The position numbers were made by a program, and so were the translations under genes. From contig NC_088809.1 of the NCBI RefSeq assembly GCF_011386835.1, positions 25,675,067-25,739,066 on the forward strand: 64,000 nt of DNA. The letters run 5' to 3'. Positions within the stretch are counted from its first letter, which is position 1, and every line of letters begins with the position of its first letter. The notes beneath the pieces were generated by a model, which was given only the letters and a program-made list of their open reading frames with translations, made no database searches and was not told where the DNA came from. This document shows positions 23,020 to 35,140 of the stretch, one piece after another. The stretch comes from Chrysemys picta bellii (taxonomy: Eukaryota; Chordata; Testudines; Emydidae).

Positions 23020-23130
23020 CATTGCAACTCATGGTCAAGTCACTTAAGCTTTTTGTGCCTAAGTTTACCCTAGTGTAAAATAAGAATAATGATATTTACA
23101 TCTTTACACAGTGTGCTGAAAGGAATTATT
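23020..23130 (+). mobile_element. MIR SINE fragment
   Basis: It contains tcaagtcacttaagctt, then a pyrimidine-rich block, then gtaaaataagaataatgata, the 3' part of MIR. Diverged. Confidence 0.6.
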
Positions 23131-23326
23131 TGATGTCCTCATACACACAGCAGAGGACAGCTCAATGAAAACATCTGCTCCACGCACAAAACATGGGATA
23201 GAAAATGGATGCTATGTTCACTTTTGGTGATCCTATTGCAGTGAAACCTTAGCAGAAATAGAGGAGGGCATGGTTCACAGACAGGTGACCAAAATTAGGG
23301 ATCTAGAAAGTCTTCAACATGAGGAG

Positions 23327-23403
23327 TTGTTATAGCCGTGTTGGTCCCAGCATATTAGAGAGACAAGGTCTCGTGAATATCCTGGGATCAACACGGCTAC
23401 AAC
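23327..23403. mobile_element. Short palindromic PLE fragment, second family
   Basis: The left part (tatagccgtgttggtccc) and the right part (gggatcaacacggctaca) are complementary and surround tattagagagacaaggt. These words belong to a PLE family with a different 3' tail from the others here. It again looks like a head-to-head insertion, but no target duplication was resolved. Confidence 0.5.
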
Positions 23404-24669
23404 ACTGCACACAACAATGGAAGATACCGAATTCACCCATCTCCTCTTTAGTGTAAGGAGACAGTTAAAATATTTCATGCAGAGAGGAGACATGAGAGAG
23501 AGAGAGAGGAAATAATGAATGGATAGGGAAGCTCCTATTTACCTTCGCACTCCATGGAAACAAGGGGAGGTGCAATGAAATTGAAAGGGAACAAATTTAC
23601 AACTAACAAAAAGAAAGATTTCTTTTACTCAACACAGAATGAACCCATGAACTCCCTGCCACATGGTATCGGAGCCCAGGAGCTTACCAGGATCCTAGGA
23701 AGGGTTTGACATTCATGTGGATAATGAGAATATTCACAAATACTGTAGACAGGATAAAAATAGAAGGGCTCTAAACCCCAGTGCTTCAGTCTACAAGCCA
23801 ACCATGAATAGTCTGGAGTTAGGAAGACCTTTCCCATGAGCAGGTGATTCCAGAATTGTCTGTTATGGGGGTTTTTACGCCTTCTTCTACAGCAGCTGGT
23901 GCTGGGCACTGTCAAGCACTACAGAAGGGTGTGTTATACGATGATATAGCTGACATGGTGAAAATCCAAGACAAGGCAAACTGACATTTTACCTCAATAT
24001 AACTGACTGAGATAAACTCTAATCTCCCCCTTGGGTGCACCTCAACCAGCTTCACCGTGATAAAACTACAGCTTGCCCTGACTTCTCCACCAGGATTCTC
24101 CACCATGTCGGCTATCTCACTGTAAAAACACACCTCTTTGGAGTGAAGACATGACCTTCGAGGCCAGATCCTGGAGTAGCCATTCCCCTGATCTGATTCA
24201 GACTGGCTGTTCCTACATCTCTACTATAGGGGCGAGGTTTCATCGTGCTATATTTGTAAAGCACTTTCAGACCCAACACACATACAGTGTAAGCACAAAC
24301 TCTCATTGGCTATTATAGGGGCAAAAGCCTCTCCAGCTGTCACTGACAGCACCTATTTTGTTTCCAAGAGTATTGCTTATGGGCAGGGGGCAGGTGTATC
24401 AAAATTCAGAACATGCATGTTCATCACACGGAGGAGGAAAAGCCCAGCCCCAGAACAGCCTCTCTCAGGTGCAGACTCTGAGGTCCTTCTCCCGCAGAGC
24501 TCTGCATTCAAGGCTACAGCTCCAGAAAGCAGCCTGAGAACAATTTAGGCTTAACAGACTCTCACCCTAATCTGCTAAGCTAACAAGATGTGCTGAATCA
24601 GCACCACACCTACAGGGCTATTAAATGAAAAGGAGATGGTCAAGAGAGCACTATGTGATCATGCAAAGG
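23404..24669. other. No gene seen (probable STX1A intron 1)
   Basis: Contains a short GA microsatellite at about 23494-23508. No credible coding frame. Confidence 0.4.
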
Positions 24670-24671
24670 TA

Positions 24672-25682
24672 CAGTAACTCCTCACTTAAAGTTGTCCCGG
24701 TTAACATTGTTTCATTGTTACGTTGCTGACCAATTAGGGAACATGCTTGTTTAAAGTTGTGCAATGCTCCCTTCTAACGTTGTTTGGCAGCTGCCTGCTT
24801 TGTCCACTGCTTGCAGGAAGAGCAGCCTGTTCAGCTAGCTGGTGGGGGCTTGGAACCAGGGTGGACCAGCAGCCCCCCATCAGCTCCCGGCTCCCCTAAG
24901 TTCCCTGTGCAGCAGCTGCCCAGCAGGCTATCAATTGGCAGTTCAGCTGTCCCTCCCCCCACTGCCATGTGCTGCTCCTGCCCTCTGCCTTGGAGCTGCT
25001 CCCAGAGACTCCTGTTTGCTGTGCAAGGGGGGAAGGAGGGGGCTAATATCAAGGTGTCCCCCTCCCCCCTTCTCCTGCACCCCACTTACCCATTCTCCAT
25101 ATAGAGCAGGGAGGGGACACGGTTGGAGAGAGACAGAGAGAGCTTGGGGCAGCAGCTGCTGTCTCAACTTCCTGATCCACTTAAAAAGACAATGCACTTG
25201 TGGGTCAGCTTAATTAAAGGGGCAGTGTGCATCTCTCTCTCTCTCCCACACACAAGGTATGTGTCTGTCTCCGTCTGCTATGCTGTCTCCCCTCCCTTGT
25301 GTTCATGCTGCCTTGTGTGAGAGGCTACATTAACAACAATGTGTTAACCCTTGAGGGCTCAGCTGAGTGCTAGTTCATCATTTAGCAGCAAGGCATTTGC
25401 TGGGAAATATCCCTCCCTCTTCCACCCTCTAACTTCACCACCTCAACCAAGCTTCACAATCATCATAGCTGTGAACAGTATTAAATTGTTTGTTTAAAAC
25501 GTATACTGTGTGTACATCTATATAATATATAGTTTTTTGTCTTGTGAAAAAAATTTCCCTGGAACCTCCCCTCCCCCCCATTTACATTAATTCTTATGGG
25601 GAAATTGGATTCACTTAACATCGTTTCAATTAAAGTCGCATTTTTCAGGAACATAACTCCAACGTTAAGCGAGGAGTTACTG
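24672..25682. mobile_element. Tigger/mariner-type element, 1.01 kb, non-autonomous
   Basis: It starts cagtaactcctcacttaaag and ends with its complement, aacgttaagcgaggagttactg, and TA dinucleotides flank it (24670-24671 and 25683-25684). The interior is C-rich with several short frames (for example 24784-25104) but no DDD/DDE transposase motif. A CT microsatellite lies at about 25232-25246. Longer than usual for a MITE. Confidence 0.85.
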
Positions 25683-25684
25683 TA

Positions 25685-26654
25685 CAGTGTACTGCCGGAA
25701 CACTCCTCACATGCAGCCCAGGGCATTCTGCAGTCACTCAGAGCTGCAGATGCACTGAAGCACACACAATTGCTAAAGGATCATATACATGATTTCATCA
25801 AGCAAAGCAAATAACCCTCACACCTGAATGCCTAGAGATGGGAGGGGACGGACACCCCTTCCCCTTCCTCCCCCCCCCCCCCCCCCGCATGTCACTCCTC
25901 CACCTCTGTGCAGGCCAAGTGTCCCACATATTTCTCAGCCCCCAGAACTTTAAACTTTCCTCCTCCCAAATCCAACTCTGCACCCACAAAGCCTGACTCC
26001 AAAGACACCCATGGAGCCCATTACCACCGCTCCTTCCTCGTCAGATAGGGATTGCTGTTCAGTTACATAAGGACTTCTCTGCCCCAAACACCTGAGAATG
26101 CTGCCTCCACAGAGCCACCAGCCCCGGCAACCAAGAGACCTAGAAGGCGCAGTGACTCAAGCCAGTGTGCTCGCATGGTGCTGCAGAGCACTCCAGCTGT
26201 GCTATCAGGCAGCCCAGCCCCTGGGGTTAGATATGTAACAGGCTCAGCCCTGTGGGTTTCCTGGAATGCTGCATTGCAGGACTGCTTAGAAGGGTTAGTC
26301 CCCTCCCTGGCAAGAGTAGTATCCTCTGCCCTGTCAACCTCAAGCCTTCAAAAATGACAAGTCAGGCTCCAAACAATCATGAGCTTTTAGAAACAAATAT
26401 TGGGTTCTTTGGTTTTTTTCATTTTCCTTCTGGTTTTCAAACCTTGAGAGGTCACCCTTAAAGCTTTTCTCAGCAAGTCTGAGGGCTACAAGCTCTTTTT
26501 TGTTTGCTTTTTGTAAAAGTAAGTTGAGATTCTGATGTGTTCACCTGACTCCAGGAGCAGGGGCTTTGAGAAAAACACCAAATATGGAAAGATCTGTGAT
26601 AAAACCACAAGTGTTGGCAACGCTGTATCAGTCATATCAAGCTAAACAGAAACA
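25685..26654. other. No gene seen
   Basis: Includes an uninterrupted C tract at about 25870-25886. Short open frames on both strands have no recognisable motif. Confidence 0.4.
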
Positions 26655-26836
26655 GGGCTTCCAGAACATAGGAATGGCCATACTGGGTCAGACCAATGGT
26701 CCATTTAGCCCAGTATCCTGTCTTCCAACAGTGGCCAATGCCAGGTGCCCCAGAGGGAATGAACAGAACAAGTAATCATCAAGTGATCCATCTCCTCTCG
26801 CCCATTCCTAGCTTCCCCTGCCGTTGGCAATACGGA
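26655..26836 (-). mobile_element. CR1-type LINE 3' end
   Basis: It has aggaatggccatactgggtc, cagtatcctgtcttccaaca, gtggccaatgccaggtgccc and agaacaagtaatcatcaagt in order: the reversed 3' UTR of the same CR1 family seen at 37455-38797. Confidence 0.85.
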
Positions 26837-28432
26837 GGTACAAGCAGGCAACATAGAACACATGTATGTGAGTCTAATTCCCAGGTGCACAAGCACAAGA
26901 TCGAAAATTCTTAAGTTTGCTTTGGCTGCAGCAGCCAGCATGTTCTATTCAATATGGAGCCATGTGCTTATTTGGCCTATTTGAATTGAATCGTTTGAAT
27001 TGAGGGGCACTAGTGAGTCACTTCCCACCTCCCTCTGCCTCCTGGCAGCCTTGATTTCTTTACCCCAATTGATCACAGGCAGAGACACAGACATGAAGTC
27101 CAGCCTCGCACCTCACAGGCTCTCTCGGCAGTTTGTACAGTTCATGTTTCCCCTGATGTTTCATGTACGTTTTCCTGGCCCTAGCATCTCTTCAGGGCGT
27201 GGAGACATTTTGTGGAAGTTTCTACACATATGCCAACGTGGCACAATTCTGGCCTGCAATGCCCTTCCTATTCTAGTGCACAGACCATCCCTCAGGCCTA
27301 TCAGAAGAAATCTGGGTCCCCGGTACATTATGTTCTCTGGGGTCCCTACCCCTTCCCAATTCACCCTGATTACAGACATTTGGCGGGTCGCGGGCCAAAG
27401 GTTGCCGACTCCTGATCTAATGTAGCTCAGTTGTGGTCTGCAGCTTTCCTCTCCTGGAAATTCCATTACTGGACTACAATACAACTTCACCTCTATACCT
27501 CACTTCCAGCCCACTGTGCCCCTTTAGTCCAGTTCTGACTTCATCCAGAGAGATAGCAGAGTGTCTCCCCTAAGCTCCCCAACTTCAAAATAGATTGCAT
27601 TGCTCATATTCCTCAGCAAAACAGGAGTCTTCCAATCCACCCATTTCAGTGGCATGATCACTGTTATCCATGACCAAGAAGTTCACTCAGGGGACTTTCA
27701 TTAACCAGAGACATTGTGTGTCCCTCTGTAACACTACCTATCATGCCTTGGTACTCCTCCAAATGCAAGCTGGAGGGCATCCCTTGTCGACAATCCTATA
27801 TTGCCGCCTCCCTCTTTGTTTTTAAATACCAAAAAAAGCAAACCTGAGTCACATTTTCCTTTATAAAATGTCACCTATGTCCAGTTGTATTATTCTGAGT
27901 GTGCTTTCATCCACCTGGTGCCCTCCTTCACATATTCTTCACTTTCCCTTCTCCTGATGGCCCAAGCCAGATCAGTATGGGGATAAACACTGATCTCCTC
28001 CCACTCATTCGCTTATTGATTTGTGACAACAAACACCCTAGCTACTTTATCCCTATGTTTGCACAGGATCCATAAACAAGCTTTGCACACAAATGAGGCA
28101 GTGTCCCATGCACATGCTCCCCTATATGTTTATAAATTCATCATCTCCCAGAACTAGTATAATAGCCTGTTTTAGTCATTTGGCTTTGTTCCACCAGATA
28201 ATCTATTTGTTTTGCACTTTACTTAGGTTTCAGTGCGGACTCTCTACGTTGAATTAAGATAGACTGCATTTTCAAACTGCCAAATGGCTAGGAAGAATTT
28301 GAGACTAGTTAGTAAGCCTGTCGCACGGACTCTCAACTCCTGTACATGCCAGGGAAGATTTAATCAGAAAATTATCTGCCCAGTATACGCAACTGAATAC
28401 ATTTTATGCTTTTATTTACAGCTAGTGTTATA
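26837..28432. other. Mostly unclassified; one hAT terminus
   Basis: About 27370-27414 ends ccaaaggttgccgactcctg, the right end of a cag(g)ggtcggcaacc hAT family. I could not find its matching left end. No gene seen elsewhere in the stretch. Confidence 0.4.
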
Positions 28433-28435
28433 TAA

Positions 28436-28706
28436 AGGGTAGGTCGACACTGGAACAAAAGACCCGCGACACATCACACATCACCGCCTGGCTCAGCTGA
28501 CTTGGACTCGGGCTCAGGGGCTAAAAATTGCAATATAGACATTCGGGCTCAGGCTGGAGCCCCTTCTCCCTGGCATGGTCCCAGAGCTCGGGCTCCAGGC
28601 CAAGTGTCTACATAGCGATTTTACAACCCCGCAGGCCGATCCCTGTGAGCCCAAGTCAGCTGACCCCTGCTAGCCACAGGTGTTCATTTGCTGTGTAGAC
28701 ATACCT
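28436..28706. mobile_element. Harbinger MITE, 271 bp
   Basis: It starts agggtaggtcgacac and ends gtgtagacatacct, inverted repeats of the same type as the full element at 1613. TAA flanks both ends (28433-28435 and 28707-28709). The interior carries palindromic agctgacttggactcg-like and gagcccaagtcagctg blocks. Non-coding. Confidence 0.8.
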
Positions 28707-28709
28707 TAA

Positions 28710-30069
28710 ATGGCACTGTAACCCAACTCCGAGGTGTGGGTGCAGCCTTCTCCCTTTTCTACTCTGGGTTCACCTATGACAACACCTGGTGCCTCCACCA
28801 AAGGAAACCCCTCCTAATACGGAGAACACAGGGGGCTTGTCCCTTGGGAAAATATTAAACACACAATCTGATACACAATCACATCAGCTCCAAGGGGCTC
28901 ATATCCACCTTTCCTATCTCTTTTCTGAGATGACATGAACATTTCTCTCAGGTGGCAATATTTCTAAGGCACACAGCACCAAGGTATCTAGGTCCCATGA
29001 GACTGAATCAGAGCAGACTGCTGGGTCTGTGTGCGCACCGGCAGGGAGATAATTCACCTAAAATACCTGTTTCTTTACCAAATGTTTCAACCCTCAGAGC
29101 ACTCAGAGCTCATTGCTAAAAACATACCCACACAATGGGAAGGCCCCATTATACCAAATTCACATGAATACTGAGTCAGGGGAGGGGGCCTCAACAACGT
29201 TCTAACTCTGAAGACATCGTCTATAACACCCTGAGGGGTCACAGCACTCCTGTCAAGTGTAATCTACAAAGCCTCAGGGGGACAGGCTGACTTGGGACGT
29301 TCCTATAGCGACGGGGACAAACTGGTTGAAGAGGAGAACACATCAGAAATGGGAGTGAGAAAGCACGAGAGACAGGCAGGCTTGTGAATTCCTTTTATTT
29401 ACCCTTTAGCAATATGACTGTATTTTGTGTTAGCACAAATCTTCCAGGCTGCCACACTGCAGTTAGCAAATGCATTTTGTTTCACTAGAAGAGACAAGCA
29501 ACTGAATTTTGGGAGATTCACATCAGCAGCTCCTCCTCTCAGTGCTCTGCATTACCCTGTGGCTTGCTGCAGAATTTTGGGATGTGTGGGTCCCCCAGTC
29601 AGCTAACCTCTTGCACATCCGACATGTGTTCTCAAGGGCAGGTTCCCAGTTTAACCAGCAAACTTCACATGCAGTTTTGGCAAGACAAGGCATGGAAGAT
29701 GACAAACACCAATGTCTGCCAAAGCCAATCCCCCTGCAATGTCAGAAAGCTGTCTGGATGTGAGGAAAACGTGCCCCTTTAATCCTGACAAATGATCCTT
29801 GATCACTGCTGTAGAGGAAGGTGAAATAAATCCAAGGTCCCTAACCAATATACCCCAGGGAAAGTTACCTTCCAAGCTCCAAATTAAGGGCCCCATCCAG
29901 ATGCTCATGAACTTCAACAGAAGCAGGATGCCATCCAGGGCCTGTTTAATCCTGAGCATGGACAACAACTCATCATAATTTGCATCTAATGCCATTTACA
30001 CACCAAGATACTGAGTAAAATTTTCCAAAATAATTATGTGATTTAGTTGATCGCATTTTCAAAAGTGAC
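28710..30069. other. No gene seen
   Basis: No repeat borders recognised. Open frames at about 29509-29763 (plus) and 29995-29651 (minus) overlap each other and have no known motif. Confidence 0.35.
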
Positions 30070-30157
30070 TGAAACCTCATCTACACTGCAAAGTTAGATC
30101 AATGGAAGCTGCCTTGTGTTGACCTAGCTGGGCATGTGTCTATGTAACGCCAACAGA

Positions 30158-30345
30158 CCCCGGTTGTCGGCGGGCGGGATCAAACCGGGGACTTCTGGAG
30201 CTTAGTGCACGAGCCTCTACAGCATAAGCTAAAAGCCAAATGGCTGCTAGCTAAGGTTGTAGAGCAGACTCATTTTATCTCTCTAAGAGGTCTTGATGCC
30301 ACTAGATGGGACACACCACCACACCCAGAAGATGTGTGAGCTACA
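30158..30345 (-). mobile_element. tRNA-derived SINE (second family)
   Basis: On the minus strand there is a B box (ggtttgatccc) in GC-rich context and an A-box-like tagcttatgctgtagagg upstream of it, spaced as in a tRNA. The body includes ctttaagagagataaaatga-like sequence. It differs from the Cry-type SINE. The right border is uncertain. Confidence 0.6.
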
Positions 30346-30780
30346 TCTACACTGAAATTTGTCTCTCACCAATGTAAGCTCTCTATTATGCTGACATAGC
30401 AACCCCCTCCTCCCGATTGGCGTTGAGCCATGGTCAAGGCACTGGGGTTGACACAGCACGAATGGAGACACTGTGTTACCTATGTCAACCCTAACAATCC
30501 TCTAACAGCTGACCCACAATACCCGACACTGACCACTCTCCCAACTGTGAACTCCATTCCCAGGAGTCACAGAGAGCAGAAACCCCACTTCCCACCCCAA
30601 AACCCCATGAATTTTTGAAATGCCTTTTCCTGATTGTCTAGCTTGGTGAGTACATAAAGCAGCTCTCCCTTGTTGTATGCAACTGCCCAGCTGACCATGC
30701 CAACTATACGCTCCAGACACACTCCAGCCTGGAGTAGACAGGAGATATTGGATCTCCTGGGCCTGTGGTGAGAAGAGGCT

Positions 30781-30975
30781 GTGCAGGCAAAGCTACAGAC
30801 CAGCCATAGAAATACAAACATCTACAAACAGATTGCACAGGGGATGCAAGCAAAAGGATATGACACGGAACCAGCAGCAGTGCCACATGAAAGCAAAGGA
30901 ACTTTTCCAGGGATACCACAAAGACAGGGAGGCCAACAGTTGATCCGGTGCCTGGGCCCAGAAGCAGCACTTCAC
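30781..30975 (+). pseudogene. MYB/SANT-like Harbinger protein remnant
   Basis: One frame reads LQTSHRNTNIYKQIAQGM then QAKGYD. After a frameshift near 30865 the next frame reads QQCHMKAKELFQGYHKDREA. These align with the SANT domain of the intact protein at 4016-6058 (KKRNAKIYEKISKDM, then QCRVKIKELRQGYQKTKEAN). Dead by frameshift and by loss of the flanking parts. Confidence 0.7.
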
Positions 30976-31535
30976 CATTTGCAGCTGCTCCATGAATGCC
31001 ACACACCTTGAACTGGCTCTTGCTATGGCCCACAGCAGTCTACCCGCCAGATTCCCATGGCACTTCTAGAGGCTCTGCAAATATCAGAGGATTGTGCGTC
31101 CTGTGTTTGCAATGCTCATGACAACACTGCAGAGCTGTGCAGACTCTATGCTTCTGTCAGAGATGGTGGACAGCAACATGTCCCATGCAGGTTTTGGGGA
31201 TTTTAAAAATAGGTACAAAAATTATGCGCTAGAGATGGCGTTGTGGGAGAAAGCTCCATGCTGGGAACTTGACCCCACACTTTCAATCACCCCTGCGGGC
31301 CTTGTTTCTGCCCCACCATGCATTGCCAAAACTTCCCAAAAGACACTGCACTGGATGGGGAAAGCTGCACACAGGAATATCTACCCATGGTGCATCACCC
31401 TGTGCATCAAACCAAGCACTCCTGGTGAGCACGTGCAGCGCTGACACATGGAGCTATGTATGCACACGCACAAGTGATATACTAACTGCAGCAGCTTTAT
31501 GCCTATGTAAAGTCTGTAGTGTAGACAGCCCCTTA

Positions 31536-32753
31536 GGCACTTTAGTCTAAGTGTCACTGAAAGTCAATGGGACTTAGGCTCCTAAATCACAGCGTTTCTG
31601 AAAATTTTACCCACTGTATCACTGACATCCAATTAACTGTCCAATTCTTTCCCTTAGCATTAATATAACTAACTTCGCCAATGGAAGGTTTTAAATCAAA
31701 GTAACGTTGTTTAAGAAATTCCACTGCATTTTTCATGCTAATGTTGGTGTAGTGGTGCATTTTTTTACTTTCGTTATTCTCTTTTGTATGCTGCACAACT
31801 CCCACACCTCCTCCAATGACGTCCTTGAAATACGCCTGTTCTGTGATGCCTTCCCAACTGCAATGATCCCTTTCCGCTCCATAACGGCCTCATTGTTACA
31901 GCTCAGAGCAGGCAACCTGTGATGTGACTGGTAAGGCCTTCCCATTGGAAGGCATCACGTATGCGTACAACACTGCATATATTATAAGAAAACTCGGAAA
32001 TTCAAGAGTCATCTCAAACAGTTTCATTATTTAATTCTGCCACAATGATGCAGCAGCTAGAAGAATCTACTGGTCCCATGATCCTGACAAGTCAGAGTCA
32101 GTACTTAGGGAGACCTCCAGGGAACAAGTAGACCCTGCAATAAGTAGTGTTGGGGAGTCACTTGATAGCCCTCTTCCTTTCCAGGTAAGGCAGAATCAGT
32201 CTGTGCTCTGTACGCCTGCAGTTCAAAAGTAGCCTTGCTTCTCTGCACGCAGCCGGCCTCCTGAGAGCTTGCTGTATATTACACTAATCCTTCAGTTAGC
32301 AGAGATACAATAGCACTGTGTGTAAGAGCAGAGGTGCTAGCCCTTGCACCTTGGCCAAATTCCATGTTGATACATTCTGTTTCCCTAAATTCCACTGGCA
32401 GTTTCAGGATTCATCTTCATGTCCATGCCTCCTGCACACTGTTGCATTTTTACAGCTGCCACTTTATCACCAATGAAAGAACATGACTGTCAGGAAGAAG
32501 TGAGCACACAGGGCTTCCGGGGAGGATAAAAGGATATTCTAGTTCCCAGTTTTGATTAGAAACTAGCATTTATGTTTCACGCTGCAGCTATTTTCTTCTG
32601 TATGCTAGCATGCTGCATGTAAAACAACTAAACAGGGGGTTTGCTATAAATTTCAATTTTAAAAATTACATTATCCTGGCTCAGTCAAATCTCCCTTACT
32701 AGTCTGTTTTTCTCTTAGTATTATTTTTGATTGAGTATTTTGCTTATGAGGTC
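31536..32753. other. No gene seen
   Basis: Unique-looking sequence with no repeat border or credible frame. Confidence 0.4.
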
Positions 32754-32768
32754 TTTATAAAGGACAAT

Positions 32769-33344
32769 CTACAACCTATCCTGAAAGATGATCCTTTACT
32801 CTCACAGATCTTGGGAAACAGACCTGTCCTCGCTTACAGACAACCCCCCAACCTAAAGCAAATACTCACCAGCAACCACACATCACTGAACAAAACCACT
32901 AACCCAGGAACCTATCCTTGTAACAAACCCCGATGCCAACTCTGTCCACATATCTATTCAAGTGACATCATCATAGGACCTAATCACATCAGCCATACCA
33001 TCAGGGGCTCATTCACCTGCACATCTACCAATGTGATATATGCCATCATGTGCCAGCAATGCCCCTCTGCCATGTACATTGGCCAAACCGGACAGTCTCT
33101 ACGCAAAAGAATTAATGGACACAAATCTGACATCAGGAATCAAAATACTCAAAAACCAGTGGAAGAACACTTTAACCTGTCTGGTCATTCAGTGACAGAC
33201 CTGCGGGTGGCTATATTACAACAGAAAAACTTCAAAAACAGACTCCAACGAGAGACTGCTGAGCTAGAATTGATATGCAAACTAGACACAATCAACTCCG
33301 GTTTGAATAAGGACTGGGAATGGCTGAGCCATTACAAACATTGA
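32769..33344 (+). CDS. PLE C-terminal fragment: linker and GIY-YIG endonuclease
   Basis: 191 residues are open from the insertion point to TGA. In-frame flank adds 14 codons with an ATG at 32727, which is not part of the element. Visible parts: a Cys-rich linker (YPCNKPRCQLCPHIYSSD), then the GIY-YIG domain (NVIYAIMCQQCPSAMYIGQT with LRKRINGHKSDI, then the PVEEHFN block with the conserved Glu), and a C-terminal tail ending DWEWLSHYKH. The GIY-YIG nuclease nicks target DNA for integration. The reverse transcriptase is missing through 5' truncation. No internal stops, so insertion is probably fairly recent. Confidence 0.88.
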   Translation, partial: LQPILKDDPLLSQILGNRPVLAYRQPPNLKQILTSNHTSLNKTTNPGTYPCNKPRCQLCPHIYSSDIIIGPNHISHTIRGSFTCTSTNVIYAIMCQQCPSAMYIGQTGQSLRKRINGHKSDIRNQNTQKPVEEHFNLSGHSVTDLRVAILQQKNFKNRLQRETAELELICKLDTINSGLNKDWEWLSHYKH

Positions 33345-33624
33345 ATCTATCTCCCCTTGTAAGTATTCTCACACTTCTTAACTGTCTGTACTGGGCTAGC
33401 TTGATTATCACTTCAAAAGTTTTTTTTTCCTCTTAATTAATTGGCCTCTCAGAGTTGGTAAGACAACTCCCACCTGTTTATGCTCTCTGTATGTGTGTAT
33501 ATATATCTCCTCAATATATGTTCCATTCTATATGCATCCGAAGAAGTGGGCTGTAGTCCACGAAAGCTTATGCTCTAATAAATTTGTTAGTCTCTAAGGT
33601 GCCACAAGTACTCCTGTTCTTCTT
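32769..33624 (+). mobile_element. 5'-truncated PLE with open GIY-YIG frame
   Basis: The borders are fixed by a 15 bp duplication, tttataaaggacaat (32754-32768 and 33625-33639). It contains the C-terminal coding part followed by the standard 3' tail. The tail stops after ctcctgttcttc, lacking the final tttttgcggata...ctgaaa segment that other copies have. A hammerhead-like motif lies at 33538-33575 (CCGAAGA, stem GTGGGC/GTCCAC, GAAA, GC-TTAT-GC, TC). Confidence 0.92.
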
Positions 33625-33639
33625 TTTATAAAGGACAAT

Positions 33640-34357
33640 GTTTCAAATAGACAATTTCCCCCATGCACACTATTTATATAAGAGTTTATATTATTTCAAA
33701 CTAAATACATTAAAGTTTAGTAAGGAATTCCCACATTCCACTGGAGAATGAAATTATTTGTAGTATATTTTATATATACACACATATCCCTTATTTACAT
33801 CGTATGTTGTGAGGCTGAATTAACTGAAGAGCTGTTAGACCCATGGATGAAAGGCCTTTAAGAAGAGCAAAGTACTATCCAGAACCCCAGAAGAAAATTA
33901 GGCCTAAAGCTATTTGGGACAGAAACTGTGCCTCTTCCATGTTCTGAAAAATGCCCCATACTTTCCAGGAGCTATGTAAAATAATAAACAAATGGAAGGG
34001 CATGCTTTGTCAGCCCTTTATACAGTTTAGTTTGGCAGTACTGAAATTTACATTTGTTCCTATGTGGACATTCTTCCACATGTCTACTTAGAGTAACAGC
34101 TGAGGGAAACCATGTCAGAGAACTGGTCAGTAATGGTTGGTGTGATCTGTGATGCTGGCAGACCAGGGGCCAGCTAAAGTCAAGGTCCCCATGTCTCAAC
34201 TGAACACAGAAAAATACACAGCTGGAATCAGTCTAACTCGTCTGTGTGTTAGTATTGTTAAAATAGGTATTAGAATCATAAGAATGTGTTTAGTCTTTAA
34301 TGAATGCTTGTGAGTTGCTGCTGGCATTAATCTCACTTCTAGCATCTATATCCCATA
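33640..34357. other. No gene seen
   Basis: AT-rich, with a TA-rich patch near 33765-33785. No credible frame. Confidence 0.4.
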
Positions 34358-34365
34358 TTGTAAGG

Positions 34366-34682
34366 CAGTGATTCCCAAACTTGTTCCGCCGCTTGTGCGG
34401 GCTGGGGCAGTCTGTTTACCTGCCGCGTCCGCAGGTTCAGCCGATCGCGGCTCCCAGTGGCCGCAGTTCGCTGCTCCAGGCCCATGGGAGCTGCTGGAAG
34501 CGGTGCGGACCGAGGGACGTACTGGCCGCCACTTCCAGCAGCTCCCATTGGCCTGGAGCAGCGAACTGCAGCCAGTGGGAGCCATGACCGGCCGAACCTG
34601 CGGATGCAGCAGGTACACAAACCGGCCTGGCCTGCCAGGGGCTTTCCCTGCACAAGCGGCGGAACGAGTTTGGGAACCACTG
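34366..34682. mobile_element. hAT MITE, 317 bp, long palindrome
   Basis: It starts cagtgattcccaaacttgtt and ends gtttgggaaccactg. The flanks are ttgtaagg and tggtaagg (7 of 8 match). The interior is GC-rich and self-complementary: 34430-34500 pairs with about 34530-34610 (for example ggagctgctgg with ccagcagctcc). Many overlapping open frames on both strands result from this composition and are not genes. Confidence 0.88.
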
Positions 34683-35081
34683 TGGTAAGGTAATCTTTGA
34701 GTGTTACCATTGTAAGTCTCTGTAACTGTGTAAATCACCAAACATTAGAGAGACATTAACTAGCATCTCCAGCAGAAGGTGTGTTATGTCCTGTCCAACA
34801 AAGAAGACCCATCAACACCAGCCAAACAATTATGGAACATTAAAGTGGACAAAGGATTTTGCTGATTGCTCTCCAGCTCCTGCCCCCCGTTAAGATAAGT
34901 CAAACAAATTAATTTCTTCCAGTTTCCTCTGAGTTTGCTGCTCAGAGCACAAGGGGGGAAGGGAATAAAATGCCCTAACAAGAAAGACCTGTATCTCTAT
35001 GCTGCTTGGACTCTGAAGGGAAAGATTTTTTAGGCACAAGCAAGAGATCACCAGCTGCTTAGCTCTAAAGGACAGATAGAG

Positions 35082-35140
35082 TTCATAGAATGTCAGGGAC
35101 ATCAGGAGGTCATCTAGTCCAACCCCCTGCTCAAAGCAGG
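35082..35140 (-). mobile_element. CR1 3' tail fragment
   Basis: It contains aggtcatctagtccaacccc and ctgctcaaagcagg, with an internal deletion. It abuts the plus-strand CR1 copy in inverted orientation, apparently a separate insertion. Confidence 0.75.

Larger units (their letters stand above)
30070..31534. mobile_element. Decayed Harbinger element carrying a MYB remnant
   Basis: The left end region (catctacactgcaaagttag) and the right end (tgtagtgtagacagcccctt) are Harbinger-like inverted termini. The interior holds a degraded MYB/SANT gene on the plus strand. A tRNA-derived SINE is inserted near the left end. The target duplication is not resolved. It is much older than the copy at 1613. 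Confidence 0.6.

Noticed and set aside
34339..34741. Several overlapping open frames on both strands
   Set aside because: They lie in a GC-rich palindromic hAT MITE whose symmetry opens many frames at once.
35082..35140. Inverted CR1 tail next to plus-strand CR1 as a twin-priming product
   Set aside because: Twin priming inverts the 5' part, not the 3' end; a separate insertion is simpler.
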